A stretch of DNA of 64,000 nt from Arthrobacter sp. P2b (GTDB taxonomy: Bacteria; Actinomycetota; Actinomycetes; Actinomycetales; Micrococcaceae): positions 310,001 to 374,000 of the forward strand of contig NZ_FVZL01000003.1 in NCBI RefSeq assembly GCF_900168295.1, in the 5' to 3' direction. Made by a program: the position numbers and the translations under genes. Below the pieces are notes generated by a model. That model had not been told where the DNA came from, did no database searches, and saw only the letters and a list, made by a program, of their open reading frames with translations. Position 1 is the first letter of the stretch; each line of letters begins with the position of its first letter. Positions 33,161 to 43,015 of the stretch are shown piece after piece.

Positions 33161-33999
33161 ATGGGAATCCGTAAATACAAGCCGACTACCCCGGGCCGTC
33201 GTGGCTCGAGCGTAGCGGACTTCACCGAAATCACGCGGTCGACGCCGGAAAAGTCGTTGGTACGTCCGCTGCCCAAAAAGGGCGGCCGTAACAACACCGG
33301 TAAGATCACCACCCGTCACAAGGGTGGCGGACACAAGCGCCAGTACCGTCTGATCGACTTCCGTCGCCACGACAAGGACGGCGTTGACGCCCGCGTTGCC
33401 GAAATCGAGTACGATCCGAACCGCACGGCTCGCATCGCCCTCCTGCACTACGTTGATGGCACCAAGCGTTACATCATCGCCCCGAACAAGCTGTCCCAGG
33501 GTGACTTCGTAGAGGCAGGTGCCAACGCTGACATCAAGCCTGGCAACAACCTGCCCCTGCGCAACATCCCCGTGGGTACCGTTATCCACGCAGTTGAACT
33601 GCGTCCGGGTGGCGGCGCCAAGATGGGCCGCTCCGCCGGTGCATCCATCCAGCTTGTTGCCAAGGAAGGCCGCTTCGCCCAGCTGCGTCTGCCTTCCGGC
33701 GAAATCCGCAACGTTGACGTGCGCTGCCGCGCAACCGTCGGCGAGGTGGGCAACGCCGAGCAGTCGAACATCAACTGGGGCAAGGCCGGCCGCATGCGCT
33801 GGAAGGGCGTCCGCCCGACCGTCCGTGGTGTCGCCATGAACCCGGTTGACCACCCGCACGGTGGTGGTGAGGGTAAGACGTCCGGTGGACGTAACCCCGT
33901 CAACCCGAACGGTAAGCGGGAAGGCCGCACGCGCCGCCCCAACAAAGAGAGCGACAAGCTTATTGTGCGTCGCCGTCGTACTGGCAAGAACAAGCGATA
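33161..33999 (+). CDS. rplB: 50S ribosomal protein L2
   Basis: 279 residues, full length (stop codon ends at 34000). Central SH3-like and OB domains are followed by the C-terminal loop [18 protein letters not shown], whose histidine approaches the peptidyl transferase centre. L2 is needed for subunit association. The basic tail ends [14 protein letters not shown]. rpsS follows after 12 bases. Confidence 0.98.
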
Positions 34000-34012
34000 G
34001 GAGCCTGGACAC

Positions 34013-34294
34013 ATGCCACGCAGCCTGAAAAAAGGTCCTTTCGTTGACCAGCACCTCTTTGTGAAGGTAGCCAGGGAAAACGAAAAGGGCACCAAGAACG
34101 TCATCAAGACCTGGTCCCGCCGTTCGATGATCATCCCCGACATGCTCGGACACACGATCGCCGTACACGACGGACGCAAGCACATCCCGGTGTTTGTCAC
34201 TGAGTCGATGGTCGGGCACAAGCTCGGCGAATTCGCTCCCACGCGGACATTCCGCGGCCATGTCAAGGACGACCGTAAGGGCAAGCGCCGCTAG
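34013..34294 (+). CDS. rpsS: 30S ribosomal protein S19
   Basis: 93 residues ([15 protein letters not shown]). Conserved [20 protein letters not shown] and [15 protein letters not shown] elements are present. It forms the S13-S19 complex in the 30S head that touches A-site tRNA. The ribosome site and spacing are standard; rplV follows after 38 bases. Confidence 0.98.
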   Translation: MPRSLKKGPFVDQHLFVKVARENEKGTKNVIKTWSRRSMIIPDMLGHTIAVHDGRKHIPVFVTESMVGHKLGEFAPTRTFRGHVKDDRKGKRR

Positions 34295-34332
34295 GCGCCT
34301 GCACTTACGTCAAAGACGAGAGAAGGAAAGCA

Positions 34333-34698
34333 ATGGAAGCCAAGGCAATTGCGCGCCACATCCGCGTAACGCCTATGAAGGCCCGGCGCGTCGTCAACCT
34401 TGTTCGTGGTTTGCAAGCGAATGAGGCTCTGGCAATTCTGAAGTTTGCCCCGCAGGCAGCTTCGGAGCCGGTATTCAAGGTAGTACAGTCGGCAATCTCC
34501 AACGCCCGGGTCCTCGCGGACCGCGACGGCGTGGCGTTTGACGAAGGCGACCTCATCATCAGCGAAGCGTTTGTTGATGAAGGCCCGACCATGAAGCGGT
34601 TCCAGCCGCGTGCCCAGGGTCGTGCATTTCAGATCAAGAAGCGCACCAGCCACATCACCGTGGTAGTCGCTACCCCGGAGAAAGAGGAGGCTCGCTAA
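34333..34698 (+). CDS. rplV: 50S ribosomal protein L22
   Basis: 121 residues. The beta-hairpin that reaches the narrowest part of the exit tunnel is visible near residues 80-100 ([20 protein letters not shown]). Macrolide-resistance changes in this loop are known elsewhere; nothing here looks altered. The stop directly abuts the rpsC GTG. Confidence 0.98.
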   Translation: MEAKAIARHIRVTPMKARRVVNLVRGLQANEALAILKFAPQAASEPVFKVVQSAISNARVLADRDGVAFDEGDLIISEAFVDEGPTMKRFQPRAQGRAFQIKKRTSHITVVVATPEKEEAR

Positions 34699-35529
34699 GT
34701 GGGACAGAAAGTAAACCCGCACGGGTTCCGACTCGGCATCACCACCGATCACGTATCGCACTGGTTCGCTGACAGCACCAAGGCCGGCCAGCGGTACAAG
34801 GACTTCGTTCGCGAAGACATCCGCATCCGCCAGCTCATGTCCACGGGCATGGAGCGCGCCGGTATCGCCAAGGTTGAGATCGAGCGCACCCGTGACCGCG
34901 TCCGCGTGGACATCCACACGGCCCGCCCGGGCATCGTCATCGGCCGCCGTGGAGCAGAAGCAGACCGCATCCGCGGCGAGCTCGAAAAGCTCACCGGCAA
35001 GCAGGTCCAGCTGAACATCCTCGAGGTCAAGAACCCCGAGATGGAAGCCCAGCTTGTTGCCCAGGGCGTTGCAGAGCAGCTGACTTCTCGTGTGGCTTTC
35101 CGCCGCGCGATGAAGAAGGCCATGCAGTCCGCACAGCGTGCAGGTGCCAAGGGCATCCGTATCGCCTGCTCCGGTCGACTGGGCGGCGCTGAAATGTCCC
35201 GCTCGGAGTTCTACCGCGAAGGCCGTGTGCCCCTGCACACCCTCCGCGCGAACATCGACTACGGCTTCTACGAAGCCAAGACCACCTTCGGCCGCATCGG
35301 CGTGAAGGTTTGGATCTACAAGGGTGACGTCACCGCCAAGGAACTGGCCCAGCAGGCCGCTTCCGCCCCGTCCCGCGGCCGCTCCGGCGACCGTCCGGGC
35401 CGTCCGGGTGGCGCTGACCGTGGTGACCGCCGCCGTCGCAACGACCGCCCGGCCGCTGACGCAGCTCCTGCTGCAGAAGCACCGGCAGTTGAAGCAGCAC
35501 CTGCTGCTGCAGAAGGAGGACAGGCTTAA
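34699..35529 (+). CDS. rpsC: 30S ribosomal protein S3
   Basis: 276 residues, longer than the usual 210-235. The KH domain with [20 protein letters not shown] is near residues 73-92, and the C-terminal domain runs to about 215. The extra tail first has Arg/Gly/Asp repeats ([20 protein letters not shown]) and then an Ala/Pro/Glu stretch. S3 lines the mRNA entry tunnel and has helicase activity. The GTG start directly follows the rplV stop. Confidence 0.98.
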   Translation: MGQKVNPHGFRLGITTDHVSHWFADSTKAGQRYKDFVREDIRIRQLMSTGMERAGIAKVEIERTRDRVRVDIHTARPGIVIGRRGAEADRIRGELEKLTGKQVQLNILEVKNPEMEAQLVAQGVAEQLTSRVAFRRAMKKAMQSAQRAGAKGIRIACSGRLGGAEMSRSEFYREGRVPLHTLRANIDYGFYEAKTTFGRIGVKVWIYKGDVTAKELAQQAASAPSRGRSGDRPGRPGGADRGDRRRRNDRPAADAAPAAEAPAVEAAPAAAEGGQA

Positions 35530-35946
35530 ATGCTTATCCCACGTCGAGTCAAGCACCGTAAGCAGCACCACCCGGGTCGCTCCGGCGCTGCTACGGGCGG
35601 CACCAAGGTCTCCTTCGGTGAGTACGGCATCCAGGCCCTGAGCCCGGCATACGTCACCAACCGTCAGATCGAGTCTGCACGTATCGCGATGACCCGCCAC
35701 ATCAAGCGTGGCGGCAAGGTCTGGATCAACATCTACCCGGACCGTCCCCTGACCAAGAAGCCTGCCGAAACCCGCATGGGTTCCGGTAAGGGTTCACCGG
35801 AATGGTGGGTCGCAAACGTCAAGCCGGGCCGGGTTCTCTTCGAGATCTCCGGTGTCGAAGAATCGGTAGCACGCGAGGCCCTGCGCCTGGCAATCCACAA
35901 GCTCCCGTTGAAGGCACGCATTCTGCGTCGCGAAGGTGGTGAATAG
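35530..35946 (+). CDS. rplP: 50S ribosomal protein L16
   Basis: 138 residues ([19 protein letters not shown]). Conserved [20 protein letters not shown] and [18 protein letters not shown] elements are present. L16 lies at the A-site tRNA elbow. The ATG starts directly after the rpsC stop and rpmC follows after 2 bases. Confidence 0.98.
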   Translation: MLIPRRVKHRKQHHPGRSGAATGGTKVSFGEYGIQALSPAYVTNRQIESARIAMTRHIKRGGKVWINIYPDRPLTKKPAETRMGSGKGSPEWWVANVKPGRVLFEISGVEESVAREALRLAIHKLPLKARILRREGGE

Positions 35947-35948
35947 AA

Positions 35949-36278
35949 ATGGCAGTAGGATCCAAGGATCTGGCTCCCGCACAGCTGGACGGTTTCGACA
36001 ACGAGCGTCTCGTTGAAGAACTCCGCAAGGCCAAGGAAGAGCTGTTCAACCTGCGTTTCCAGTCCGCCACCGGACAGCTGGAGAACCACGGTCGTCTGCG
36101 CGCGGTAAAGAAGGACATCGCCCGCATCTACACCGTTCTCCGTGAGCGCGAGCTGGGCATTCGTGCCGAGGTTGCCGCACCGGTTGTGGAAGCCAAGGAA
36201 GAGAAGAAGTCCAAGAAGGCAGCAACCAAGAAGGCCGAGCCGGCTGAAACGGTTGAGACCGAGGAGGATGCCAAGTGA
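35949..36278 (+). CDS. rpmC: 50S ribosomal protein L29 with long C-terminal tail
   Basis: 109 residues against a usual 60-80. The two-helix L29 core ends near residue 75 ([14 protein letters not shown]). The remaining 30 or so residues are Lys/Glu/Ala-rich ([20 protein letters not shown]). L29 is near the tunnel exit beside L23. Its stop overlaps the rpsQ GTG start. Confidence 0.96.
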   Translation: MAVGSKDLAPAQLDGFDNERLVEELRKAKEELFNLRFQSATGQLENHGRLRAVKKDIARIYTVLRERELGIRAEVAAPVVEAKEEKKSKKAATKKAEPAETVETEEDAK

Positions 36279-36580
36279 GTGAAAAGGACGAGAACGTGAC
36301 GGAAACTGCTACCGCAGCCACGGCTGAGCAGCGCGGTTACCGCAAGACGCGTCGCGGCTACGTGGTCTCGGACAAGATGGAAAAGACCATCGTTGTCCAG
36401 GTTGAGGACCGCGTGAAGCACGCCCTGTACGGCAAGGTCATCCGCCGTACCTCCAAGGTCAAGGCTCACGACGAGAACAACACCGCCGGCATCGGCGACC
36501 TCGTTGTCATCGCCGAGACCCGTCCGCTGTCCGCCACCAAGAACTGGCGGCTCGTGGAAATCCTCGAGAAGGCCAAGTAG
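36275..36580 (+). CDS. rpsQ: 30S ribosomal protein S17
   Basis: 101 residues from a GTG that overlaps rpmC (GTGA). An N-terminal extension of about 20 Glu/Thr/Ala residues precedes the OB-fold core ([20 protein letters not shown]). S17 is a primary 16S rRNA binder. It ends this block of the S10 cluster; a terminator-like hairpin and about 700 bases of repeats separate it from rplN, which usually follows directly. Confidence 0.97.
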   Translation: MSEKDENVTETATAATAEQRGYRKTRRGYVVSDKMEKTIVVQVEDRVKHALYGKVIRRTSKVKAHDENNTAGIGDLVVIAETRPLSATKNWRLVEILEKAK

Positions 36581-36596
36581 CACCTGCTGCTTAGCT

Positions 36597-36636
36597 GGAA
36601 GCCCTCGCTCCCTCCGGAGCGGGGGCTTCCTCGTTT
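36597..36636 (+). terminator. Probable terminator after rpsQ
   Basis: GGAAGCCCTCGCTCC pairs with GGAGCGGGGGCTTCC around CTC; only a short TCGTTT follows. Confidence 0.75.
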
Positions 36637-36680
36637 AACAGCCCGGGCCGTCACGGGCAGCCCACTTTTGAGGAGCTTAC

Positions 36681-36758
36681 GACGGCGGCGCCGCGGCTTT
36701 GTGGGGGAGTGGCACCAAAAGTGGGCCAAAAGGCTGCCCTGCGTGCCGCCGTCGTCCG
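36681..36758. repeat. 78-bp repeat with inverted ends, copy 1
   Basis: The ends GACGGCGGC and GCCGCCGTC are inverted. Between them lie GGGGGAGTGG and GGGCCAAAAGGCTGCCCTG. A second copy of exactly the same length is at 36935-37012, and a fragment of a third (GCGGGGGAGTGGCGCCA) follows at about 37017. The pair flanks the composite element at 36769-36931. Confidence 0.85.
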
Positions 36759-36768
36759 CCCTTCCGCA

Positions 36769-36931
36769 CCCTCTCTCACCTTTCGCCGTCATTTGGGCAA
36801 CGCTCTCTCACCTGATGCAGGTTTTGGGAGGACCCTCTCTCACTTCCCTCAGGAAAGTGAGAGAGCGTCGGTAAAAAGTCTGCATTAGGTGAGAGAGCGT
36901 CGGTTGAAAATGCGCATCAGGTGAGAGAGCG
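36769..36931. repeat. Composite 163-bp iterated palindrome (copy 2)
   Basis: Two forward 32-bp units (36769-36800 and 36801-36832) beginning C(G/C)CTCTCTCACCT lead into a 35-bp palindromic core (36833-36867, CTCTCTCACTTCC with a bulged complement). Two reverse 32-bp units (36868-36899 and 36900-36931) follow. Unit length, core length and total length (163) equal those of copy 1 at 1589-1751, though the units are split 2+2 instead of 3+1. Confidence 0.9.
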
Positions 36932-36934
36932 TGC

Positions 36935-37012
36935 GACGGCGGGGCCGCGGCTTTGCAGGGGAGTGGTGCGCCTGGCGGGCCAAAAGGCTGCCCTGGGTGA
37001 CGCCGTCGTCCG
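36935..37012. repeat. 78-bp repeat with inverted ends, copy 2
   Basis: Same orientation and length as 36681-36758, with roughly 12 differences by eye. Three bases separate it from the composite element. It is followed by a partial third copy up to about 37033. Confidence 0.85.
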
Positions 37013-37317
37013 TCTTGCGGGGGAGTGGCGCCAGGTGATATGGAGACTGCGCCAAACTGTGCTAAGATTTTGAGTTTGTATGGCGCCTTTCGTGCGCCGT
37101 CATCAAACCTCGTAAACAAGCGTGCCAAGGCATAGTGCCCCCTTGCGCCCGGGATCCGTCCCGGACCGGATGGGAGCAACTGCTGTTGGCACGGGCGTTT
37201 AGGCCTGGTCTGGCAAAATCCAGGCAGGTCAAGAGACACCCCGATCAACCGTTCCGCAAGGCTCATTCCGTAGGAAGATTTTCGGTCTGAGAACCGGCGC
37301 GACGCAAGGAGTAAATA
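37013..37317 (+). promoter_or_regulatory. Leader region before rplN
   Basis: 305 bases without a gene. TAAGAT near 37063-37068 is a possible -10, but no good -35 was found. Downstream, GC-rich segments around 37110-37200 can pair (CCCGGGATCCGTCCCGG and neighbours), so the spc operon mRNA may carry a structured leader of about 240 bases. Confidence 0.4.
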
Positions 37318-37686
37318 GTGATTCAGCAGGAGTCGCGACTCAAGGTCGCCGACAACACGGGTGCTAAGGAAATCCTTACCATTCGCGTTCTCGGTGGATC
37401 CGGCCGTCGCTACGCAGGCATCGGTGACGTCATTGTCGCCACCGTCAAGGACGCAATTCCGGGCGGCAACGTAAAGAAGGGCGATGTTGTCAAGGCAGTC
37501 ATCGTCCGTACCAAGAAGGAACGCCGCCGTGCGGATGGTTCCTACATCAAGTTTGACGAGAACGCAGCTGTGATCCTGAAGGGCGACGGTGACCCCCGCG
37601 GTACCCGTATCTTCGGACCGGTTGGTCGTGAACTCCGTGACAAGAAGTTCATGAAGATCGTTTCTCTGGCTCCGGAGGTGCTCTAG
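37318..37686 (+). CDS. rplN: 50S ribosomal protein L14
   Basis: 122 residues from GTG ([20 protein letters not shown]), after GCAAGGAG. The L14 barrel carries [20 protein letters not shown] and [16 protein letters not shown]. It forms the inter-subunit bridge with 16S rRNA and binds the silencing factor RsfS. It leads the spc cluster here, behind its own long leader. Confidence 0.98.
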   Translation: MIQQESRLKVADNTGAKEILTIRVLGGSGRRYAGIGDVIVATVKDAIPGGNVKKGDVVKAVIVRTKKERRRADGSYIKFDENAAVILKGDGDPRGTRIFGPVGRELRDKKFMKIVSLAPEVL

Positions 37687-37689
37687 TCC

Positions 37690-38052
37690 ATGGCTGCAAA
37701 GATCAAGAAGGGTGACCTCGTTCAGGTCATCACTGGCGCCAAGGCTGAGCGCGGCGGCGACCGCGGCAAGCAGGGCAAGGTCCTGCGCGTGTTCACCGAC
37801 ACCAACCGAGTGTTGGTCGAAGGCATCAACCGCGTAACCAAGCACACCAAGGTCGGTCAGTCGCAGCGCGGCACCAAGACTGGTGGCATCGAGGTTGTTG
37901 AAGCCCCGATCCACATCTCCAACGTGGCACTGGTTGACCCGTCCACCAAGAAGCCCACCCGCGTTGGCTTCCGCACTGAGACCGTTGAGCGCAACGGCAA
38001 GCAGCGCGAAGTCCGCATCCGCGTGGCCAAGAGCTCAGGGAAGGACATCTAA
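37690..38052 (+). CDS. rplX: 50S ribosomal protein L24
   Basis: 120 residues with a KOW motif near the N-terminus ([30 protein letters not shown]). L24 starts 50S assembly. Its stop overlaps the rplE start (TAATG). The C-terminal half ([15 protein letters not shown]) is the extended bacterial type. Confidence 0.98.
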   Translation: MAAKIKKGDLVQVITGAKAERGGDRGKQGKVLRVFTDTNRVLVEGINRVTKHTKVGQSQRGTKTGGIEVVEAPIHISNVALVDPSTKKPTRVGFRTETVERNGKQREVRIRVAKSSGKDI

Positions 38053-38633
38053 TGACTGAGACTCTCGAGACTCCGGCAACGAAGATCGTTCCTCGTCTGA
38101 AGACCAAGTACGCCGAATCCATCAAGAGCACGCTCATTGAGGAATTCAAGTACGAAAACGTCAACCAGGTTCCGCGCCTCGTGAAGGTCGTTGTGAACAT
38201 GGGTGTTGGAGATGCCGCCAAGGACTCCAAGCTGATCGACGGCGCTGTCCGCGATCTGACCCAGATCACCGGCCAGAAGCCGCAGGTAACCAAGGCCCGC
38301 AAGTCGATCGCACAGTTCAAGCTGCGCGAAGGCATGCCCATCGGTGCACACGCTACCCTGCGTGGCGACCGCATGTGGGAATTCCTGGACCGCCTGGTCA
38401 CCCTCGCACTGCCCCGTATCCGCGACTTCCGCGGCCTGTCCGGCAAGCAGTTCGATGGCAACGGCAACTACACCTTCGGTCTGACCGAGCAGGTTATGTT
38501 CCACGAAATCGACCAGGACAAGATCGACCGCACCCGCGGTATGGATATCACGGTTGTTACCACTGCAAAGACCGATGACGAAGGCCGCGCGCTGCTGAAG
38601 GCGCTTGGCTTCCCGTTCAAGGCCGAAGACTAA
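38052..38633 (+). CDS. rplE: 50S ribosomal protein L5
   Basis: 193 residues. Conserved [17 protein letters not shown] and [20 protein letters not shown] elements identify L5, which binds 5S rRNA and contacts P-site tRNA. The start overlaps the rplX stop by one base. The 88-base gap to rpsH has no room for the S14 gene that usually lies here in actinobacteria. Confidence 0.98.
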   Translation: MTETLETPATKIVPRLKTKYAESIKSTLIEEFKYENVNQVPRLVKVVVNMGVGDAAKDSKLIDGAVRDLTQITGQKPQVTKARKSIAQFKLREGMPIGAHATLRGDRMWEFLDRLVTLALPRIRDFRGLSGKQFDGNGNYTFGLTEQVMFHEIDQDKIDRTRGMDITVVTTAKTDDEGRALLKALGFPFKAED

Positions 38634-38721
38634 TCTAACTACGTAAAAGGTCCGGCGGTACGGCTCCCACCTGTGGAAGCGGCACCGCGGAAACCGTTAT
38701 GAGGAAGGGCAAGAGCCCACA

Positions 38722-39120
38722 ATGACAATGACAGATCCTGTCGCAGACATGCTCACGCGTCTGCGCAACGCAAACTCGGCATACCACGACACCGTGTCCA
38801 TGCCGTACAGCAAGCTCAAGGCACGCGTCGCCGACATCCTCAAGGCCGAAGGCTTCATCGCCGGCTGGAAGGAAGAAGACGCGGAGGTCGGCAAGAAGCT
38901 GACCATCGAGCTCAAGTTCGGACCGAACCGCGAGCGTTCCATCGCTGGCGTTCGCCGTATCTCCAAGCCGGGCCTGCGTGTTTACGCAAAGTCCACCAAC
39001 CTGCCGCACGTGCTCGGTGGCCTGGGTGTCGCAATCCTGTCCACCTCTTCCGGCCTCCTGACTGACAAGCAGGCCGGCAAGAAGGGCGTGGGCGGCGAAG
39101 TCCTCGCGTACGTCTGGTAA
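38722..39120 (+). CDS. rpsH: 30S ribosomal protein S8
   Basis: 132 residues ([20 protein letters not shown]), with the C-terminal [20 protein letters not shown] that binds 16S helix 21. In Proteobacteria S8 represses the spc operon through the rplE region; that was not tested here. GGAAGGGCAAGAG precedes the ATG. Confidence 0.98.
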   Translation: MTMTDPVADMLTRLRNANSAYHDTVSMPYSKLKARVADILKAEGFIAGWKEEDAEVGKKLTIELKFGPNRERSIAGVRRISKPGLRVYAKSTNLPHVLGGLGVAILSTSSGLLTDKQAGKKGVGGEVLAYVW

Positions 39121-39138
39121 CGGGAAAGGAAGAGAATA

Positions 39139-39675
39139 ATGTCACGTATTGGACGTCTCCCCATCACCGTTCCTGCCGGCGTTGAGGTCAAGGTTGACGG
39201 CTCTGTCGTCAGCGTCAAGGGTGCCAAAGGCGAGCTGAACCACACTGTGGCCAGCCCGATCGAGGTTTCCCTGGAAGCAGACACCCTGACCGTCGCCCGC
39301 CCGAACGACGAGCGCGCATCCCGCTCTCTCCACGGCCTGACCCGCACCCTGATCTCCAACATGATCGAGGGCGTCACCAAGGGCTACGAGAAGAAGCTTG
39401 AAATCGTCGGTACCGGTTACCGCGTTCAGGCCAAGGGATCTGACCTTGAGTTCGCTCTCGGTTTCAGCCACCCGGTCAACGTCTCCGCACCGGAGGGCAT
39501 CACCTTTGCAGTTGAGACCCCGACCAAGCTCTCTGTTTCAGGTATCAACAAGCAGCAGGTCGGCGAGGTTGCTGCCAACATTCGCAAGCTGCGGAAGCCG
39601 GACCCCTACAAGGGCAAGGGCATCCGTTACGCCGGCGAAGTCATCCGCCGCAAGGTCGGAAAGGCTGGTAAGTAA
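39139..39675 (+). CDS. rplF: 50S ribosomal protein L6
   Basis: 178 residues with two repeated domains. [20 protein letters not shown] opens the first, and the C-terminal [20 protein letters not shown] closes the second near the sarcin-ricin loop. rplR follows after 2 bases. Confidence 0.98.
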   Translation: MSRIGRLPITVPAGVEVKVDGSVVSVKGAKGELNHTVASPIEVSLEADTLTVARPNDERASRSLHGLTRTLISNMIEGVTKGYEKKLEIVGTGYRVQAKGSDLEFALGFSHPVNVSAPEGITFAVETPTKLSVSGINKQQVGEVAANIRKLRKPDPYKGKGIRYAGEVIRRKVGKAGK

Positions 39676-39677
39676 CC

Positions 39678-40061
39678 ATGGCCATCTCAATTAACAAGAA
39701 GCGTACGAACAAGAGCAAGTCTGCTTCGCGCAGCCGCCGCCAGCTTCGTATCCGTAAGCGCATCTCCGGTACGGCTGTACGTCCTCGTCTGGTCGTCAAC
39801 CGCTCCGCACGCCACGTATTCGTCCAGGTTGTCGATGACACCAAGGGCCTGACCGTAGCGAGCGCGTCCACTCTGGAAGCCGACCTTCGTGCATTCGACG
39901 GTGACAAGACTGCCAAGGCCAAGCGCGTTGGCGAGCTCGTCGCCGAGCGTGCCAAGGCTGCCGGTATCGAAGCTGTTGTCTTCGACCGCGGTGGTAACAA
40001 GTACCACGGCCGGATCGCCGCCGTCGCTGACGGTGCACGTGAAGGTGGGCTGTCACTGTGA
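39678..40061 (+). CDS. rplR: 50S ribosomal protein L18
   Basis: 127 residues. A basic N-terminus ([20 protein letters not shown]) leads to the 5S rRNA-binding core ([40 protein letters not shown]). With L5 it builds the central protuberance. Its stop overlaps the rpsE GTG start. Confidence 0.98.
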   Translation: MAISINKKRTNKSKSASRSRRQLRIRKRISGTAVRPRLVVNRSARHVFVQVVDDTKGLTVASASTLEADLRAFDGDKTAKAKRVGELVAERAKAAGIEAVVFDRGGNKYHGRIAAVADGAREGGLSL

Positions 40062-40786
40062 CGGAAGCAAACAAGGAAAAGGACACTGTGTCTGCAGATC
40101 AGAAGGCGACTGAAGCCGTAGCTGCTCCGGCCACTGAGACCACTGCCCCCGCAGCTGGTGACGACCGCCGTGGCGGCGCTCGTCGCGGCGAGCGTGGCGA
40201 CCGTGGCCAGGGCCGCGGCGAGCGTGGTGGCCGTGGCGGCCGCGACGGCGGCCGTGAAGCCGAGAAGAGCCAGTTCGTAGAGCGCGTCGTCACCATCAAC
40301 CGCGTTTCCAAGGTGGTCAAGGGTGGTCGTCGCTTCAGCTTCACCGCTCTGGTCGTCGTCGGTGACGGCAACGGCATGGTCGGCGTTGGCTACGGCAAGG
40401 CTAAGGAAGTTCCTGCCGCAATCGCGAAGGGCGTTGAAGAGGCCAAGAAGTCCTTCTTCCGCGTTCCCCGCGTTGGCAACACCATCCCGCACCGCGTTCA
40501 GGGTGAGGCTGCTGCAGGCGTCGTAATGCTGCGTCCGGCCTCCGCCGGTACCGGTGTTATCGCCGGTGGCCCGGTCCGTGCAGTACTGGAGTGCGTGGGC
40601 ATCCACGACATCCTCTCCAAGTCGCTCGGTTCCTCCAACGCCATCAACATCGTTCACGCGACCGTTGATGCCCTGAAGCGCCTCGAAGAGCCGGCAGCAG
40701 TGGCAGCACGCCGCGGCCTGCCCCTCGACGAGATCGCTCCGCCGGCACTGGTGAAGGCCCTCCTGAACCCGAAGGCAGGTGTCTAA
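40058..40786 (+). CDS. rpsE: 30S ribosomal protein S5 with RG-rich N-terminus
   Basis: 242 residues against about 166 in E. coli. The first 70 or so residues are an extension: Thr/Ala/Glu-rich, then Arg/Gly repeats ([20 protein letters not shown]). The double-stranded RNA-binding and C-terminal domains follow ([40 protein letters not shown]). S5 is involved in accuracy and mRNA entry. The GTG overlaps rplR; an in-frame GTG at 40088 is a weaker alternative. Confidence 0.97.
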   Translation: MTEANKEKDTVSADQKATEAVAAPATETTAPAAGDDRRGGARRGERGDRGQGRGERGGRGGRDGGREAEKSQFVERVVTINRVSKVVKGGRRFSFTALVVVGDGNGMVGVGYGKAKEVPAAIAKGVEEAKKSFFRVPRVGNTIPHRVQGEAAAGVVMLRPASAGTGVIAGGPVRAVLECVGIHDILSKSLGSSNAINIVHATVDALKRLEEPAAVAARRGLPLDEIAPPALVKALLNPKAGV

Positions 40787-40789
40787 GTT

Positions 40790-40996
40790 ATGGCTAAGAA
40801 CCTGATCCCCTCCGACACCCAGTTGGAGATCACTCAGATCAAGTCCGCCATTGGCGGCAAGCAGAACCAGCGCGACACCCTGCGGTCCCTCGGCCTGAAG
40901 CGGATCGGACACACCGTTGTCCGCACCGCCGACGCCGTCACCGTCGGAATGCTCAACACGGTTCCGCACCTGGTAAAGGTAGAGGAGGCGAAGTAA
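40790..40996 (+). CDS. rpmD: 50S ribosomal protein L30
   Basis: 68 residues, short bacterial form ([40 protein letters not shown]). It lies between rpsE and rplO as usual. rplO starts on the base after its stop. Confidence 0.98.
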   Translation: MAKNLIPSDTQLEITQIKSAIGGKQNQRDTLRSLGLKRIGHTVVRTADAVTVGMLNTVPHLVKVEEAK

Positions 40997-41488
40997 ATGG
41001 CAGAGAACACTGCTGACAAGGCACAGAGCGCCGCTGCTGACAAGCAGAACGCCCTGAAGGTTCACCACCTGCGTCCCGCTCCGGGTGCCAAGACCGCCAA
41101 GACCCGTGTTGGTCGTGGTGAGGCATCCAAGGGTAAGACCGCCGGTCGTGGCACCAAGGGTACTGCAGCCCGCTACCAGGTCAAGGCTGGCTTTGCCGGC
41201 GGCCAGCTGCCGCTGCACATGCGCCTGCCGAAGCTGCGCGGCTTCAAGAACCCGTTCCGGGTTGAGTTCCAGGTTGTAAACCTGGACAAGCTCAACGAGC
41301 TGTTCCCGGAAGGTGGCGCAGTCACCGTGGAGAACCTGGTCGAAAAGGGTGCCGTTCGCAAGAACCAGCCCGTCAAGGTGCTGGGTACCGGCGACATCAC
41401 CGTCAAGGTTGACGTCACCGCCCACGCATTCTCGGCCAGCGCCGCTGAAAAGATTGCTGCAGCAGGCGGAAGCACCACCGCTCTCTAG
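40997..41488 (+). CDS. rplO: 50S ribosomal protein L15
   Basis: 163 residues, with about 20 extra N-terminal residues (Ala/Asp/Lys-rich). The glycine-rich basic part [19 protein letters not shown] and [20 protein letters not shown] is followed by [21 protein letters not shown]15 is a late assembly protein. A strong terminator follows, so secY needs its own promoter. Confidence 0.98.
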   Translation: MAENTADKAQSAAADKQNALKVHHLRPAPGAKTAKTRVGRGEASKGKTAGRGTKGTAARYQVKAGFAGGQLPLHMRLPKLRGFKNPFRVEFQVVNLDKLNELFPEGGAVTVENLVEKGAVRKNQPVKVLGTGDITVKVDVTAHAFSASAAEKIAAAGGSTTAL

Positions 41489-41517
41489 AGCCGGTGGGCG
41501 CCAAGCCCGTTGTTGAA

Positions 41518-41560
41518 CTCCCGGTGACCGGGGCCAAGGCCCTGGTCACCGGGAGTTTTT
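41518..41560 (+). terminator. Rho-independent terminator after rplO
   Basis: ACTCCCGGTGACC pairs with GGTCACCGGGAGT, with GGCC/GGCC pairing in the loop, followed by TTTTT. Confidence 0.93.
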
Positions 41561-41614
41561 CACATCCACCCGACGTATTTTTCCCGCCACCGGGCGCACG
41601 GGCGCCGCCGCGGA

Positions 41615-41645
41615 TTGTTCGCATGGCGCATCCAACCGTTAGACT
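41615..41645 (+). promoter_or_regulatory. Candidate secY promoter
   Basis: TTGTTC and TAGACT are 19 bases apart (TTCGCA at 41618 gives 16). The site lies between the rplO terminator and secY, 60 bases before the start. Confidence 0.45.
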
Positions 41646-41704
41646 CGGTTGTTGGGATTATTGAGCCCCATCACACCACTCTTATAAACACCACAGGAGG
41701 ACGC

Positions 41705-43015
41705 TTGCTTAGCGCATTTGGCCGGGCCTTTCGCACGCCTGATCTGCGACGCAAGTTGTTGTTCACGCTGGGAATCATCACCATCTTCCGCTTGGGTGCT
41801 TTCATTCCCTCGCCTGGTGTGGACTACCAGAATGTCCAGCAATGCTTGCAGAACGGTCAGACGGCAGGCGGGCTCTACCAGCTCGTTAACCTGTTCAGCG
41901 GCGGCGCGTTGCTCCAGGTGTCCATCTTCGCCCTGGGCATCATGCCGTACATCACGGCCAGCATCATCGTCCAGCTGCTCCGGGTGGTCATTCCCCGCTT
42001 TCAGCAGCTGTACGAAGAGGGCGCTTCGGGCCAGTCCAAACTGACCCAGTACACCCGGTACCTCACCATTGCCCTGGGCCTGCTGAATGCCACCACGCTG
42101 GTGTCCCTGGCCCGCTCCGGGCAGCTGCTTCCCGGCTGTGCGCTCCCGATCATCCCTGACGACAGTGTCATCACCACCATCCTGATCATCATCACCCTGA
42201 CGGCCGGCACCGGCCTGATCATGTGGATGGGCGAGCTCGTCACGGAGAAGGGCGTGGGCAACGGCATGTCCCTGCTCATCTTCACCTCCATCGCAGCGAC
42301 GTTCCCCACCTCCCTCGGCGCCATCTGGAGCTCGCAGGGACCGGCAACGTTCTTCACCGTCCTGGCCGTCGGCCTGCTGACCGTGGCACTGGTGGTCTTC
42401 GTGGAGCAGTCACAGCGCCGTGTTCCGGTGCAGTACGCCAAGCGGATGATCGGACGCCGCACCGTGGGTGGAACCAGCACCTACATCCCCATCAAGGTGA
42501 ACATGGCCGGTGTTATCCCGGTGATCTTCGCTTCCTCCATGCTCTACCTGCCCGGCCTGATTGCACAGTTCAACCAGCCCGCCGCCGGTGAGCAGCTCCA
42601 GCCGTGGGTCGAATGGATCAACAACAACCTGGTCCGCGGCGACCAACCGATCTACATGGTCCTGTACTTCGCCATGATCGTGTTCTTCACCTACTTCTAT
42701 GTCGCGATCACCTTCAACCCTGAAGAAGTGTCCGACAACATGAAGAAGTACGGCGGCTTCATTCCAGGTATCCGCGCCGGTAAACCGACCGCTGACTACC
42801 TGCAGTACGTGCTCTCCCGGATCACCCTGCCCGGCGCCCTCTACCTGGGCTTCGTGGCACTGATTCCGCTGGTGGCACTGGTACTGATCAACGCAAACCA
42901 GAACTTCCCGTTCGGTGGCACCTCGATCCTGATCATGGTGGGCGTTGGCCTGGAGACCGTCAAGCAAATTGATGCGCAGCTACAACAACGTCACTACGAA
43001 GGGCTTTTGCGATGA
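41705..43015 (+). CDS. secY: Preprotein translocase subunit SecY
   Basis: 436 residues from TTG; AGGAGG ends 4 bases upstream, which decides against the open frame to 41615. Ten membrane helices are expected. The start LLSAFGRAFRTPDLRRKLLF, the plug region, and the cytoplasmic loop KYGGFIPGIRAGKPTADYLQ between helices 8 and 9, which binds SecA and ribosomes, are all visible. SecY is the pore of the Sec channel with SecE. Its stop overlaps the adk start (ATGA). Confidence 0.97.
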   Translation: MLSAFGRAFRTPDLRRKLLFTLGIITIFRLGAFIPSPGVDYQNVQQCLQNGQTAGGLYQLVNLFSGGALLQVSIFALGIMPYITASIIVQLLRVVIPRFQQLYEEGASGQSKLTQYTRYLTIALGLLNATTLVSLARSGQLLPGCALPIIPDDSVITTILIIITLTAGTGLIMWMGELVTEKGVGNGMSLLIFTSIAATFPTSLGAIWSSQGPATFFTVLAVGLLTVALVVFVEQSQRRVPVQYAKRMIGRRTVGGTSTYIPIKVNMAGVIPVIFASSMLYLPGLIAQFNQPAAGEQLQPWVEWINNNLVRGDQPIYMVLYFAMIVFFTYFYVAITFNPEEVSDNMKKYGGFIPGIRAGKPTADYLQYVLSRITLPGALYLGFVALIPLVALVLINANQNFPFGGTSILIMVGVGLETVKQIDAQLQQRHYEGLLR

